Shown here piece by piece: positions 34,796 through 43,864 of a DNA stretch of 64,000 nucleotides. Location: the NCBI RefSeq assembly GCF_030409805.1, contig NZ_JAUFQP010000010.1, positions 191,001 through 255,000 on the forward strand, in the 5' to 3' direction. The stretch's first letter is position 1; each line of letters starts with the position of its first letter. Origin of the DNA: Algibacter miyuki. Its GTDB lineage: Bacteria > Bacteroidota > Bacteroidia > Flavobacteriales > Flavobacteriaceae. The position numbers and the translations under genes were made by a program. The notes below the pieces were generated by a model that saw only the letters and a list, made by a program, of their open reading frames with translations, searched no databases and was not told the origin of the DNA.

Positions 34796-36136
34796 TTATA
34801 CCGTTTTTGATTCGTGCTTTTTGAACACGTGCATACCATACCAAGCGATATAACAAAAACATACTAATGGTAAAATAAAGGAGAAATTAACTTCGGCAAC
34901 ACCCATAATTTTAGTATCGGCAACACCGCTTCCGCCAGCATCGATTATCATACCTTGCAACATTGGTAATAAAGCACCACCAACAATAGCCATAACTAAT
35001 CCGGCTGAACCTACTTTAGATTGTTCTTCCGTTAAATCGTTTAATGCTATTCCGTAAATTGTTGGGAACATTAACGACATACAAAATGAAATACCAACTA
35101 CGCAATATAGGCCAACAATGCTTTCAATAAAAATAGCGCCCGCAACAAATGCACCGGCTAACAGAGCGAAGGTCATTAATAATTTGCCTGGGCTCATAAT
35201 ACGCAACATCGCTGTACCTACAATTCTACCTACTGTAAATAATACAAAGGCTACAAATTGGTATGCAAAAACATCTATTTTTTCGTAACCAGCAACGTTT
35301 ATGTTGGCTAAATCGATAGCTTCGGCATATTGATAAATGTACGTCCACGTCATAATTTGTGCACCTACATATAATATTTGAGCTACAACACCTAAAACGT
35401 ATTTACTATTGGCCGTTAATTTCTTAAAAGTTTCACCCAAACTTGGCATCACGCCGTCCTCTTTAGATTGAGGCATTTTATTGACTAAAAACAATACAAA
35501 TACAGCTAAAATTACCAGACCTAAAACCACATACGGATCGCGAATTACAGCTAAATCGGCCACTTTAATCATGGCTCTTTTTGCATCGTCTAAGGCGCTA
35601 AAATCTGCAATATCATCAGATTGTAGTTTATCGTAAACAAAGTATTTTGCTACCAATAAACCAGCTGTTAACCCAATTGGATTTACCGATTGCGCTAAAT
35701 TTAAACGTTGGGTTGCTGTTTCTTTGGCTCCCATAGCAAGTATATATGGATTTGCCGCTGTTTCTAAAAATGCTAATCCGAAGGTTAACACATATAACGC
35801 TAAACAGAAAAACCAAAATTGCTCGGTAATCGCTGCTGGATAAAACAATAATGCACCACCTGCATACAAACCTAAACCAATTAAAACACCCACTTTATAC
35901 GAGTATTTACGCATAAACATTGCGGCTGGTAAAGCCATACAAAAATACCCACCGTAAAATGCCATTTGTACCCAAGATGCTTGCGTGTTTGTTAATTCTA
36001 ACACCTTTTTAAAGGCATTTACCATTGGGTCGGTTACTGCGTTTGCAAACCCCCAAAGGGCGAATAAAGACGTGACAAGTATGAATGGAATAAGTACCTT
36101 TTTAGATACTACTGGTATTTTTTGAGTCGTGTTCAT
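34796..36136 (-). CDS. fucP: L-fucose:proton symporter (FucP family, MFS)
   Basis: 446 residues, 12 hydrophobic segments. The N-terminus 'ILVTSLFALWGFANAVTDP' and the 'FLETAANPYILAMG' motif (about 123-136) identify the FHS/FucP branch of the major facilitator superfamily. It imports a sugar with protons across the inner membrane. The operon encodes 6-deoxyhexose catabolism, so L-fucose is the likely substrate. 52 nt downstream of the first dehydrogenase. Confidence 0.9.
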   Translation of the reverse strand: MNTTQKIPVVSKKVLIPFILVTSLFALWGFANAVTDPMVNAFKKVLELTNTQASWVQMAFYGGYFCMALPAAMFMRKYSYKVGVLIGLGLYAGGALLFYPAAITEQFWFFCLALYVLTFGLAFLETAANPYILAMGAKETATQRLNLAQSVNPIGLTAGLLVAKYFVYDKLQSDDIADFSALDDAKRAMIKVADLAVIRDPYVVLGLVILAVFVLFLVNKMPQSKEDGVMPSLGETFKKLTANSKYVLGVVAQILYVGAQIMTWTYIYQYAEAIDLANINVAGYEKIDVFAYQFVAFVLFTVGRIVGTAMLRIMSPGKLLMTFALLAGAFVAGAIFIESIVGLYCVVGISFCMSLMFPTIYGIALNDLTEEQSKVGSAGLVMAIVGGALLPMLQGMIIDAGGSGVADTKIMGVAEVNFSFILPLVCFCYIAWYGMHVFKKHESKTV

Positions 36137-36188
36137 GCTAATTAATTAGTTGGTTTAGTGTGATGTATTTTGTTTTGAAAAGTCGTGA

Positions 36189-36968
36189 TTATATAGAACG
36201 GTCTAAATGTGTGTAACCACCATCGACATACAATAATTGCCCTGTAGTATGCCCCGATTTACTAGACAATAAAAAGGCCACAGTATCGCCAATTTCTTCA
36301 GCGGTGGTCATACGATTTTCAAAAGGAATATTTTTAGTAATAGCCGCCAATTTTTCTTCCTTATCAGGGAATGTGCTAATCCATTTTTCGTATAGTGGCG
36401 TGTAACATTCAGCAACAATTAAGGCGTTTACACGGATGCTATATGGCAATAATTCTACTGCCCATTCTCTGGTTAAAGCATTTCGTCCACCATTTGCAGC
36501 TGCATAACCTGATGTTCCACCTTGCCCCGTATCGGCTGTTTTGGAACCAATATTTACAATAGCGCCTTTACTCTTTTTAAGCTCCGGAAGTGCATAATGT
36601 GCCATTAAATAATAGTGTACCACATTACGTTTTAAAGACTCCATGAAGCCTTCGTAATTCCCGCTTTCTAGACCAACACTATCGTTAACACCTGCATTAT
36701 TTACAAGCCCATCAATTTGTCCATACTTCTCAACTACAGCGGCTACAGCATTTTCACATTGTACAGCGTCGGTAAGTTCCGCAAGGGCATAAAAAATATC
36801 GATCCCTTGTTTTTCAAAAGTCTCGATAACCTCGTCTACGCTCGCTTTATTTCTTGTTATTATTACAGGTTTAGCACCTTCACGAATTAAAGATTCTACA
36901 ATCCCTAACCCGATGCCTTTTGAGCCTCCTGTTACTATAATAACTTTATCTTTTAAATTTAAATCCAT
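36189..36968 (-). CDS. SDR oxidoreductase, probable L-fucose (deoxyhexose) dehydrogenase with Asn in place of the catalytic Lys
   Basis: 259 residues. Nucleotide-binding motif GGSKGIGLG (14-22) and 'NNAG' (90-93). In the classical SDR tetrad Asn115, Ser142 and Tyr155 are present, but the Y-x-x-x-K lysine is Asn159 (YAAAN; codon AAT, so not a simple reading slip). The partner dehydrogenase in the same operon keeps the lysine. By position it should oxidise L-fucose to L-fuconolactone with NAD(P). C-terminal 'TTGQLLYVDGGYTH' is normal for SDR. Either this subfamily uses another base, or the enzyme has changed role. Confidence 0.82.
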   Translation of the reverse strand: MDLNLKDKVIIVTGGSKGIGLGIVESLIREGAKPVIITRNKASVDEVIETFEKQGIDIFYALAELTDAVQCENAVAAVVEKYGQIDGLVNNAGVNDSVGLESGNYEGFMESLKRNVVHYYLMAHYALPELKKSKGAIVNIGSKTADTGQGGTSGYAAANGGRNALTREWAVELLPYSIRVNALIVAECYTPLYEKWISTFPDKEEKLAAITKNIPFENRMTTAEEIGDTVAFLLSSKSGHTTGQLLYVDGGYTHLDRSI

Positions 36969-37002
36969 AATTTGAATTTTAGTTTTAGTTGTCGTTCTTC
37001 TT

Positions 37003-37827
37003 TTACAAATTGTAAATTTTTACCGCATTTCCTCCCATAACTTGGCGTTGTTCTTCTTCCGAGAAATCGATAAAATAATTTTCAATAATTTGTAAAACAC
37101 TTTTATATTCTGCTGCTAAAAGGCATACTGGCCAATCGGACCCAAACAATAATCTTTCGGTTCCAAAAGCATTCACCATAACATCTAAAAATGGCGTAAA
37201 TTCTTCGGGTTGAAAATTAAAATTTTCGGTTTCGGTAACCATACCAGAAATTTTACAAGCTACATTTTTACAAGCTCCCAATTGGTTTATATATTTTACC
37301 CAATTTTCATCTAATCCTTTTGAAATTTGTGGTTTCGCCATGTGATCGATTACAAATTGTTGCTTCGGAAATGCCTGAACTAACTTCACCACATTTTCTA
37401 AATGCTTTGGAAAAATTAGAACGTCGAAAGTTAAGTTAAATTGGTTTAATTTACTAATACCATTCTGAAAGGCTTCTCCTAAAACAAAATCTTCATTTTC
37501 TACCTGCAATAAAGCACGAACACCTTTAAATTTTTTATTTTCAGCAAAATATTTTAAACGTTCTTCAACATTATCCGCACATAAATCAACCCAACCAACA
37601 ACACCTTTTATTAAGTTGTTTTCATCAGCCAATTGTAACAAAAATTGTGTTTCAGCTTCCGATGGATTGGCTTCAACAGCAATACAGCCATCGATTCTAT
37701 TGTTTTCTAAAATGGGTTTTAAATGCTTAGGAAGAAAATCTTTTTGAAGTATTTCCATAGAACCATCAATCCAGCTATCTCTAACTGGATTGAAATTCCA
37801 AAAATGCTGATGTGCATCAATTTTCAT
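37003..37827 (-). CDS. Amidohydrolase-fold lactonase, probable L-fuconolactonase
   Basis: 274 residues, COG3618-type metal-dependent hydrolase. Opens MKIDAHQHFWNF with the HxH pair (His7, His9) and ends with the metal Asp in 'ERLLFGSDWPVC' (about 234-245). It would open the 1,5- or 1,4-lactone formed by the sugar dehydrogenase to the free acid. Its start codon overlaps the stop of the diketo-hydrolase gene by one base, showing translational coupling. Confidence 0.88.
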   Translation of the reverse strand: MKIDAHQHFWNFNPVRDSWIDGSMEILQKDFLPKHLKPILENNRIDGCIAVEANPSEAETQFLLQLADENNLIKGVVGWVDLCADNVEERLKYFAENKKFKGVRALLQVENEDFVLGEAFQNGISKLNQFNLTFDVLIFPKHLENVVKLVQAFPKQQFVIDHMAKPQISKGLDENWVKYINQLGACKNVACKISGMVTETENFNFQPEEFTPFLDVMVNAFGTERLLFGSDWPVCLLAAEYKSVLQIIENYFIDFSEEEQRQVMGGNAVKIYNL

Positions 37828-38681
37828 TATTTGTAAGCCTTTACTAATTGCTTTGAAACACCTAATCCTTCGATACCTAATTCCATAACATCGCCAGGTT
37901 TTAAGTACGTTGGAGGTGTTAAACCTAAGCCCACACCAAACGGCGTACCTGTTGAAATAATATCTCCAGGAAGCAACGTCATGAATTGACTGATATGACT
38001 TACCACGTGTTGTACGTTAAAAATAAAATCGGATGTTGAGCTATTTTGCATCATTTCTCCGTTAATTTTCAACCAAAGATTTAAGTTATTAGGATCTTCA
38101 ATTTCGTCTGTTGTTGCTATAAAAGGACCAACTGGCGCGAATGTATCACAACCTTTTCCTTTACACCATTGTCCAGATTTTTCAATTTGAAAAGCACGTT
38201 CGCTTACATCGTTATGTAAAACGTAACCTGCAATATGGTCAATCGCATCTGCCTCTTCTACATAAGATGCTTTTTTACCAATAACGATAGCTAATTCTAC
38301 TTCCCAGTCAGATTTTTCACTGTTCTTCGGAATGATTACATCATCATTAGGCCCCACTAAAGCGGTAGTCGATTTAAAAAACAATACCGGTTCTTTAGGA
38401 ATATCCATACCAGCTTCCGCTGCGTGTTGTGCGTAATTTAATCCAACACAAACAATTTTTGATGGTCTTGTTAATGGCACACCTAAACGTACATCGTCTG
38501 CTACTGTTGGGCAACTTGCTTGGTTTGTTTCTAACCATGTTTTTAGTTTTCCAATACCATCATTTCCAAAAAACTCTTCATTATAATCGCTACCAAATGC
38601 CGATACGTCGATTATAGTTCCATCTTCTAACTGCACTCCTGGTTGCTCGCTTCCTACTGCTCCAAATCTTATTAATTTCAT
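37827..38681 (-). CDS. Fumarylacetoacetate-hydrolase family enzyme, probable 2,4-diketo-3-deoxy-L-fuconate hydrolase
   Basis: 284 residues. Metal ligands Glu127, Glu129 and Asp158 (in 'DWEVELAIVIG' and 'HNDVSERAFQ') follow the FAH pattern, with 'GLNYAQHAAEAG' (80-91) at the start of the catalytic domain. In the diketo-hydrolase branch of the L-fucose and L-rhamnose pathways this enzyme cleaves the diketo acid to pyruvate and L-lactate. The presence of lutABC 6 kb away fits that product. No aldolase gene is in the operon, which argues against the aldolase branch. Confidence 0.88.
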   Translation of the reverse strand: MKLIRFGAVGSEQPGVQLEDGTIIDVSAFGSDYNEEFFGNDGIGKLKTWLETNQASCPTVADDVRLGVPLTRPSKIVCVGLNYAQHAAEAGMDIPKEPVLFFKSTTALVGPNDDVIIPKNSEKSDWEVELAIVIGKKASYVEEADAIDHIAGYVLHNDVSERAFQIEKSGQWCKGKGCDTFAPVGPFIATTDEIEDPNNLNLWLKINGEMMQNSSTSDFIFNVQHVVSHISQFMTLLPGDIISTGTPFGVGLGLTPPTYLKPGDVMELGIEGLGVSKQLVKAYK

Positions 38682-38719
38682 CTTATTTGTATTTTATATT
38701 TGTAAAAGTATCGTTTTTT

Positions 38720-39502
38720 TTAATTTCCGTTTAATGTTACAAAACCACCGTCGATGGCATAGTTTGAACCGGTGATAAACCCTGCCTCATCTGAACATAA
38801 AAACAGCACTAAATCGGCCATTTCTTGAGGTTTCCCCATACGCCCAATAGGTTGAGTTGCCGATAATTTCTCAAACATCTCTTCTTCTTTACCTGGATAG
38901 TTATTTTTAATAAACCCATCAACAAAAGGTGTATGTACACGTCCTGGTGCAATACAGTTGCAACGAATACCATCTTTTATAAAGTCTTTCGCAATAGAAT
39001 ACGTCATGGTTAATACGGCTCCTTTTGTCATAGAATATGCAAAACGATCGTTAATACCAACTGTAGATGCAATAGATGCAATGTTTAAAATAACACCATT
39101 TCCGGTTTTCTTTAATGCCGGCAAACATGCTTTAATACAATTGTAAACTCCTTTGATATTTACGTTGTAAAGACGATCTAAATCGGCTTCCTCACATACT
39201 TCAACATTACCAACATGGGCAATACCTGCATTGTTAATTAAAATATCAATAGCTCCGTTTTCGGTAATTGTTTTTACAATACTATCCACATTAGCTTGGT
39301 TCGAAACATCACATTTATGAGCCGTTGCTTTTTCACCTAAATCTTCAATTTCTTTAACTGTTTGTTCCGCAGCTTCAAGATTAAAATCTAGAATATGTAC
39401 TTCTGCACCTTGCCCAGCAAACGTTAAAGATATGGCTTTACCAATTCCGCTACCGCCACCTGTTATAAGAGCCACTTTATTTTTTAAACTGAATTTTGTC
39501 AT
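38720..39502 (-). CDS. SDR oxidoreductase, probable 2-keto-3-deoxy-L-fuconate dehydrogenase
   Basis: 260 residues. GGGSGIG (15-21), Asp39 for NAD preference, NNAG (90-93), Ser143 and the intact Y-x-x-x-K motif Tyr156-Lys160 ('YSMTK'). It would oxidise the C4 hydroxyl of 2-keto-3-deoxy-L-fuconate (or -rhamnonate) to the 2,4-diketo acid used by the next enzyme. Second gene of the operon, 31 nt after the dehydratase. Confidence 0.88.
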   Translation of the reverse strand: MTKFSLKNKVALITGGGSGIGKAISLTFAGQGAEVHILDFNLEAAEQTVKEIEDLGEKATAHKCDVSNQANVDSIVKTITENGAIDILINNAGIAHVGNVEVCEEADLDRLYNVNIKGVYNCIKACLPALKKTGNGVILNIASIASTVGINDRFAYSMTKGAVLTMTYSIAKDFIKDGIRCNCIAPGRVHTPFVDGFIKNNYPGKEEEMFEKLSATQPIGRMGKPQEMADLVLFLCSDEAGFITGSNYAIDGGFVTLNGN

Positions 39503-39533
39503 TTTTATATGCTTAATTTATGTAATATAATTT

Positions 39534-41195
39534 TTAAAGAGACATACCACGTTTCCACGGAATAAAATCGTCTTGTCTTAATTGTCTTGCTTTTGTTTGT
39601 TTACCACTAGCCACCTCGATAACAAAGTCTAAAAGTTCTTCACCAGCTTGTTCGATAGTTTTAGAACCTTCGATTATTGATCCCGTATTAAAATCGATAA
39701 TATCATTCATTTTATTAAAAAGAGATGAATTGGTTGATACTTTTACAACCGGTGTTATTGGGTTTCCTGTTGGCGTACCTAAACCTGTAGTAAACAGAAT
39801 AACATTACAACCAGAACCTGCCAAACCTGTTGTAGATTCTACATCGTTCCCTGGTGTGCATAATAAATTTAAACCAGAAGTTACAACCTGCTCCGTATAA
39901 TCTAAAACATCTTGTACTGGCGATGTACCACCTTTTTTGGCCGCTCCTGCAGATTTTATGGCATCGGTAATTAAACCATCTTTTATATTTCCAGGTGAAG
40001 GATTCATTGAAAATGCCGCACCTAAAGCTTCTGCTTTTGAGTTGTAAGTAGACATAATATGCGAGAATTTTTTAGCCTTTTCTGTACTTGTACAACGGTT
40101 AATTAACTCCTGCTCTACGCCATTAAGTTCTGGAAATTCTGATAAAACCGTTGCTCCACCTAATCCTACGATTAAATCGGAAACATAACCTAAAGTTGGG
40201 TTTGCTGAAATTCCAGAGAATCCATCCGATCCACCACATTCTAAACCAATCACTAATTTAGATAGGTTTGCTGGTTTACGTTCAATTTTATTAGCTTCCA
40301 TTAAACCAACAAAGGTTTTCTTAACAGCTTCGGCCAATAATTCTTTTTCAGATACACTTTGTTGTTGTTCTAAAATATAAACAGGCTTGTTATTAGCATC
40401 GGCCATTTTACCTAAAGCATCTTGCAAAATACTTGCTTGTGCATGTTGACAACCTAAGCTTAAAACCGTTGCTCCAGCAACATTCGGGTTGTTAATATAA
40501 CCTGCTAAAAGGTTACAAAGCGTTATCGCATCTGATGTTGCACCGCCACACCCACCATCGTGAGTTAAAAACTTAACACCATCTACATTCGGGAATAACA
40601 AGTTTTTGCTTGTGTCTTCACCGTCTTTCAATATATTTTTCTCTAGCATCGCTTCCGCGGAAACGCCAGATTTATAATCATTAATTAAGGCATCAACATC
40701 TAATCCTAAATGTTGCTTTTTACCATACCCTAATTTTTCAACTAAAGCTTGTTTTAAAACTTCAACATTTCTGTTTTGGCAGAATACCAAAGGAATAATT
40801 AACCAATTATTTTCAGTCCCCACTTTACCATCGGCTCTGTGATAACCATTAAACGTTTTATTTACAAATTTTGAAACATCTGGTGCTTGCCAAACTTCTT
40901 TTTCTTCCGAAGAATTAACACCGTACTTTTCCGTATCATGAATAAGGTTAGTGGTACTAATGATATCACCTTTTAAAATCTCTTTTTTAGCTTTTCCAAC
41001 CAACACACCGTACATATAAACGGGATCGCCTTCTGCTAGAGTTTCTGTAACAAATTTATGCTTCGCTGAAATATCATTTTGAAGTTCGTACACTTGATTT
41101 TCAAAAGTGATTTTATCTCCTTTTTTTAAATCTGCTAGTGCGACAATTACATTGTCTTTTTCATGTATTTTAAGTACGTTTTGTTTTGTTTCCAT
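39534..41195 (-). CDS. UxaA-family (altronate dehydratase-like) enzyme, probable L-fuconate dehydratase
   Basis: 553 residues with an N-terminal SAF domain (about 1-100, 'VIVALADLKKGDKI') and the two-part UxaA catalytic region ('GYHRADGKVGTENN', 'THDGGCGGA', 'LSLGCQHAQA', 'IGLECGGSDGFSG', 'PGNDVESTTGLAGSG'). The conserved cysteines and histidine suit an iron-dependent dehydratase. In this operon it would convert L-fuconate to 2-keto-3-deoxy-L-fuconate, replacing the enolase-superfamily dehydratase of better-known fucose pathways. First gene of the operon. Confidence 0.87.
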   Translation of the reverse strand: METKQNVLKIHEKDNVIVALADLKKGDKITFENQVYELQNDISAKHKFVTETLAEGDPVYMYGVLVGKAKKEILKGDIISTTNLIHDTEKYGVNSSEEKEVWQAPDVSKFVNKTFNGYHRADGKVGTENNWLIIPLVFCQNRNVEVLKQALVEKLGYGKKQHLGLDVDALINDYKSGVSAEAMLEKNILKDGEDTSKNLLFPNVDGVKFLTHDGGCGGATSDAITLCNLLAGYINNPNVAGATVLSLGCQHAQASILQDALGKMADANNKPVYILEQQQSVSEKELLAEAVKKTFVGLMEANKIERKPANLSKLVIGLECGGSDGFSGISANPTLGYVSDLIVGLGGATVLSEFPELNGVEQELINRCTSTEKAKKFSHIMSTYNSKAEALGAAFSMNPSPGNIKDGLITDAIKSAGAAKKGGTSPVQDVLDYTEQVVTSGLNLLCTPGNDVESTTGLAGSGCNVILFTTGLGTPTGNPITPVVKVSTNSSLFNKMNDIIDFNTGSIIEGSKTIEQAGEELLDFVIEVASGKQTKARQLRQDDFIPWKRGMSL

Positions 41196-41239
41196 AAATA
41201 CTGGTAAAATAATTTGTAGTTTTTACTACTATAAAAAAA

Positions 41240-41276
41240 TGTAGCCTACAATAGTACTATAACTTCCTATTGAAGT
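41240..41276. promoter_or_regulatory. Three adjoining palindromes before the deoxyhexose operon
   Basis: TGTAGCCTACA (41240-41250), ATAGTACTAT (41251-41260) and ACTTC-N5-GAAGT (41262-41276) lie side by side, 45 to 80 nt upstream of the dehydratase ATG. On the minus strand a weak promoter match, TTG then 24 nt then TACTATTG, overlaps them. Good candidate for an operator. Confidence 0.5.
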
Positions 41277-41324
41277 CTTCCAAAAATTTGACTATTACTA
41301 ATACTATTATTGCACTTTAAGTCT

Positions 41325-41350
41325 TTAAGATTCTTAAAATGCAATCTTAA
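41325..41350. terminator. Possible weak terminator or leader hairpin between GH3 and the deoxyhexose operon
   Basis: TTAAGATT (41325-41332) and AATCTTAA (41343-41350) form an 8-bp stem with a 10-nt loop, about 80 nt after the GH3 stop. No strong U run follows, so it is at best leaky. The overlapping ATCTTAAGAT (41344-41353) is itself a palindrome. Confidence 0.35.
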
Positions 41351-41429
41351 GATCTATTTTAGTTCTTTTCATCTTAAATTGAAATTCTAAAAAGACTCGA
41401 ATCTAAGTTAGAAAAAACATAATAACCCC

Positions 41430-43844
41430 TTACTTAATTGGCTCAATAGCAAACGTTTCTTGCAACTTAATATCTACGGAAGACGCTCCTATTAAAACTT
41501 CAAAATCACCAGGTTCTACCGTCCAATTCATATTAATATCTAGAATTTCCAAATCCTCGGGAGTTATGGTAAAGTTAACCGTTTTGGTTTCATTTGCCTT
41601 TAAATGTACCCGATTAAAACCACGTAAAATGGACTCGTAAGTGGTAACGCTGCTCACTTTATCCTTTATATACATTTGCACAACCTCATCACCTTCTCGT
41701 TTTCCTGTATTCTTAATTTTGAATGACACATCAATATTAGCCTGAGCTTTTAATGATGTTCTAGAAATAACCAAATCGCTATATTCAAAAGACGTATAAC
41801 TCAATCCGTAACCAAAAGGATACAAAGGCCCTAACACACGGGTGTTGCCATAACCGTTTGGTCCTGCTCCTGGCTGACCTGCTTGAGAGCCCGGTTTGTA
41901 CGGAAAGTTTAAAGGAATTTGCCCAACCGATTTTGGAAAAGTTACCGATAGTTTCCCTCCTGGATTATAGTCTCCAAACAAGGTTTCAGCAATCACTTCA
42001 CCAGCTGCTGTACTTGGAAACCAAGCTTCTAAAATGGCAGGTAAAAATTTATTCTCCCAGTTTATAGTTAATGGTTGACCATTAATTAACACCAAAACAA
42101 CAGGTTTACCTGTGGCATAAAGCGCTTGTACGAGTTGGAACTGACGTCCCGGAAGCCCTAAACTGGTTCTCGATTTTGTTTCGCCTACACGTTTTTCATC
42201 TTCACCAACTACAGCAATAATAATATCAGATTTTTTTGCTTGTTCTACCGCGGCATCAATATCAGCTTGCTCTTCTGCCGATAATGGTGTTTGAATAATT
42301 TCACTTCCTGGCCAATCGGGATCTACAATATCACATCCTTTTACAAAATTGACATTCGCTTTGTTCCCTGCATAATTTTTCACACCCTGAAACACTGAAG
42401 TCGAAGGGTTAAATGCCGGACCATATCTACTGAACGTAAAACTAACCTCATCAGCCAATGGCCCTGTTACCAATATATTATCGATTTTATCAACATCTAA
42501 CGGTAATAGATTATTTTCATTCTTCAGAAGCACTAAAGACTCTCTATTTATTTGTTTTGAAAACGCTTCGTCCTCAGCTGTGTGTACTGTTTTATCGGCA
42601 TCTTGAGGATTTTCAACATACGGACTATCAAAAAGGCCTAACCTGAATTTAACTCTTAAAACATCAGCAACTCTAGCATCAATAGTTTGCATAGAAATAG
42701 CACCTTCTTTAATTAATTCGCGTAAAGGTTCCACAAAAGATTCTGGTGTTCTAAACGTGGTTCTTACATTTAAACCTGCCTCAATAACCTGACGTACCGC
42801 TTCTTTATAATCTTCAGCAACATGATGTTTTTCCGAAACATATTCTACCGCCTCACTATCGGAGACCACATAGCCATTAAAGCCGTATTGCTCACGAAGT
42901 AATTCGGTTAAAAAATAAGGACTTGCTGTAACTGGAACGCCATCGTAATCATTATAACTACTCATAACACCCATAGGTGCAGCTTCTTTAATTACTTTTT
43001 TAAAAGGATATAAATGCAGTTGAAACATTTCGCGAGGCGCCACATGCGGATCGGTTCTAGCATCGCCATCTCTGGCGCCTTTTGGCACACTATAAACCGC
43101 AAAATGTTTTAAGGTAGATGCTACACCTTCCGACTGAATACCTAAAACCATTTGTTTTCCCATTTCTGAAATATGAAATGGCTCTTCACCATAACATTCC
43201 AAAACACGCCCCCAACGCTGATCGCGAGCCACATCTAAAATAGGTGCGTAAACATTGGTATACCCTAAAGCTTTTGCCTCACGCCCTACAATAGTTCCTG
43301 CTTTATAAACCAAATCTTTATTCCATGTACTACCAATCCCGATAGGTGCTGGCAATGGCGTTGCTTTTTCGTGACATAAACCATGTACACCTTCATTGGT
43401 AAAATCGACAGGAATCCCCATTCTAGTTTCCTCAATAAACCATTTTTGAACCGTATTTATCGCTTCGGCATGTGTACTGTATGGAAACGCATATTTTGTA
43501 TGTGTTTTTTCCTGATTCCAAATGGTATTTAAATGTTCGTCGATATTTGCAATACCATCTTTCCAAACTCTATTTTTCCATTTTTCGTTTGGCATTTCGT
43601 CTTCTAAAACACGAGAATAACCATATAAAGTCACTAATTGACACGTTTTCTCGTTAACATTCATCAACGAAATCAGGTTATTAACACGAGCTTCTAAAGG
43701 CGCTTTAGAATCTTCAAAAACATCTTTAGTATTGTTTTTATTAAAATCGATCCAACCTTTATGATAAATATTTTTTTTATCAGTTTTCATTCCTGTAAAT
43801 AGAAATGAAACCGCTAACGCTAACGTTATTTTATAATACTTCAT
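41430..43844 (-). CDS. Glycoside hydrolase family 3
   Basis: 804 residues. A hydrophobic N-terminus suggests secretion to the periplasm, though the cleavage site is unclear. GH3 N-terminal domain with 'VNYAPILDVARDQRWGR'-like segment (about 197-213), Lys246-His247 pair, and the nucleophile Asp329 in 'GYVVSDSEA'. GH3 C-terminal domain (about 440-640) and a fibronectin-III-like end (about 700-790). Members remove terminal beta-glucosyl, xylosyl or related residues. Start of the chain has a 'DFNKNNTKDVFEDS' acidic loop common in this subgroup. Last of the glycosidase operon; exact substrate unknown. Confidence 0.9.
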   Translation of the reverse strand: MKYYKITLALAVSFLFTGMKTDKKNIYHKGWIDFNKNNTKDVFEDSKAPLEARVNNLISLMNVNEKTCQLVTLYGYSRVLEDEMPNEKWKNRVWKDGIANIDEHLNTIWNQEKTHTKYAFPYSTHAEAINTVQKWFIEETRMGIPVDFTNEGVHGLCHEKATPLPAPIGIGSTWNKDLVYKAGTIVGREAKALGYTNVYAPILDVARDQRWGRVLECYGEEPFHISEMGKQMVLGIQSEGVASTLKHFAVYSVPKGARDGDARTDPHVAPREMFQLHLYPFKKVIKEAAPMGVMSSYNDYDGVPVTASPYFLTELLREQYGFNGYVVSDSEAVEYVSEKHHVAEDYKEAVRQVIEAGLNVRTTFRTPESFVEPLRELIKEGAISMQTIDARVADVLRVKFRLGLFDSPYVENPQDADKTVHTAEDEAFSKQINRESLVLLKNENNLLPLDVDKIDNILVTGPLADEVSFTFSRYGPAFNPSTSVFQGVKNYAGNKANVNFVKGCDIVDPDWPGSEIIQTPLSAEEQADIDAAVEQAKKSDIIIAVVGEDEKRVGETKSRTSLGLPGRQFQLVQALYATGKPVVLVLINGQPLTINWENKFLPAILEAWFPSTAAGEVIAETLFGDYNPGGKLSVTFPKSVGQIPLNFPYKPGSQAGQPGAGPNGYGNTRVLGPLYPFGYGLSYTSFEYSDLVISRTSLKAQANIDVSFKIKNTGKREGDEVVQMYIKDKVSSVTTYESILRGFNRVHLKANETKTVNFTITPEDLEILDINMNWTVEPGDFEVLIGASSVDIKLQETFAIEPIK

Positions 43845-43864
43845 TAATTAATTTTATTAGTTTT

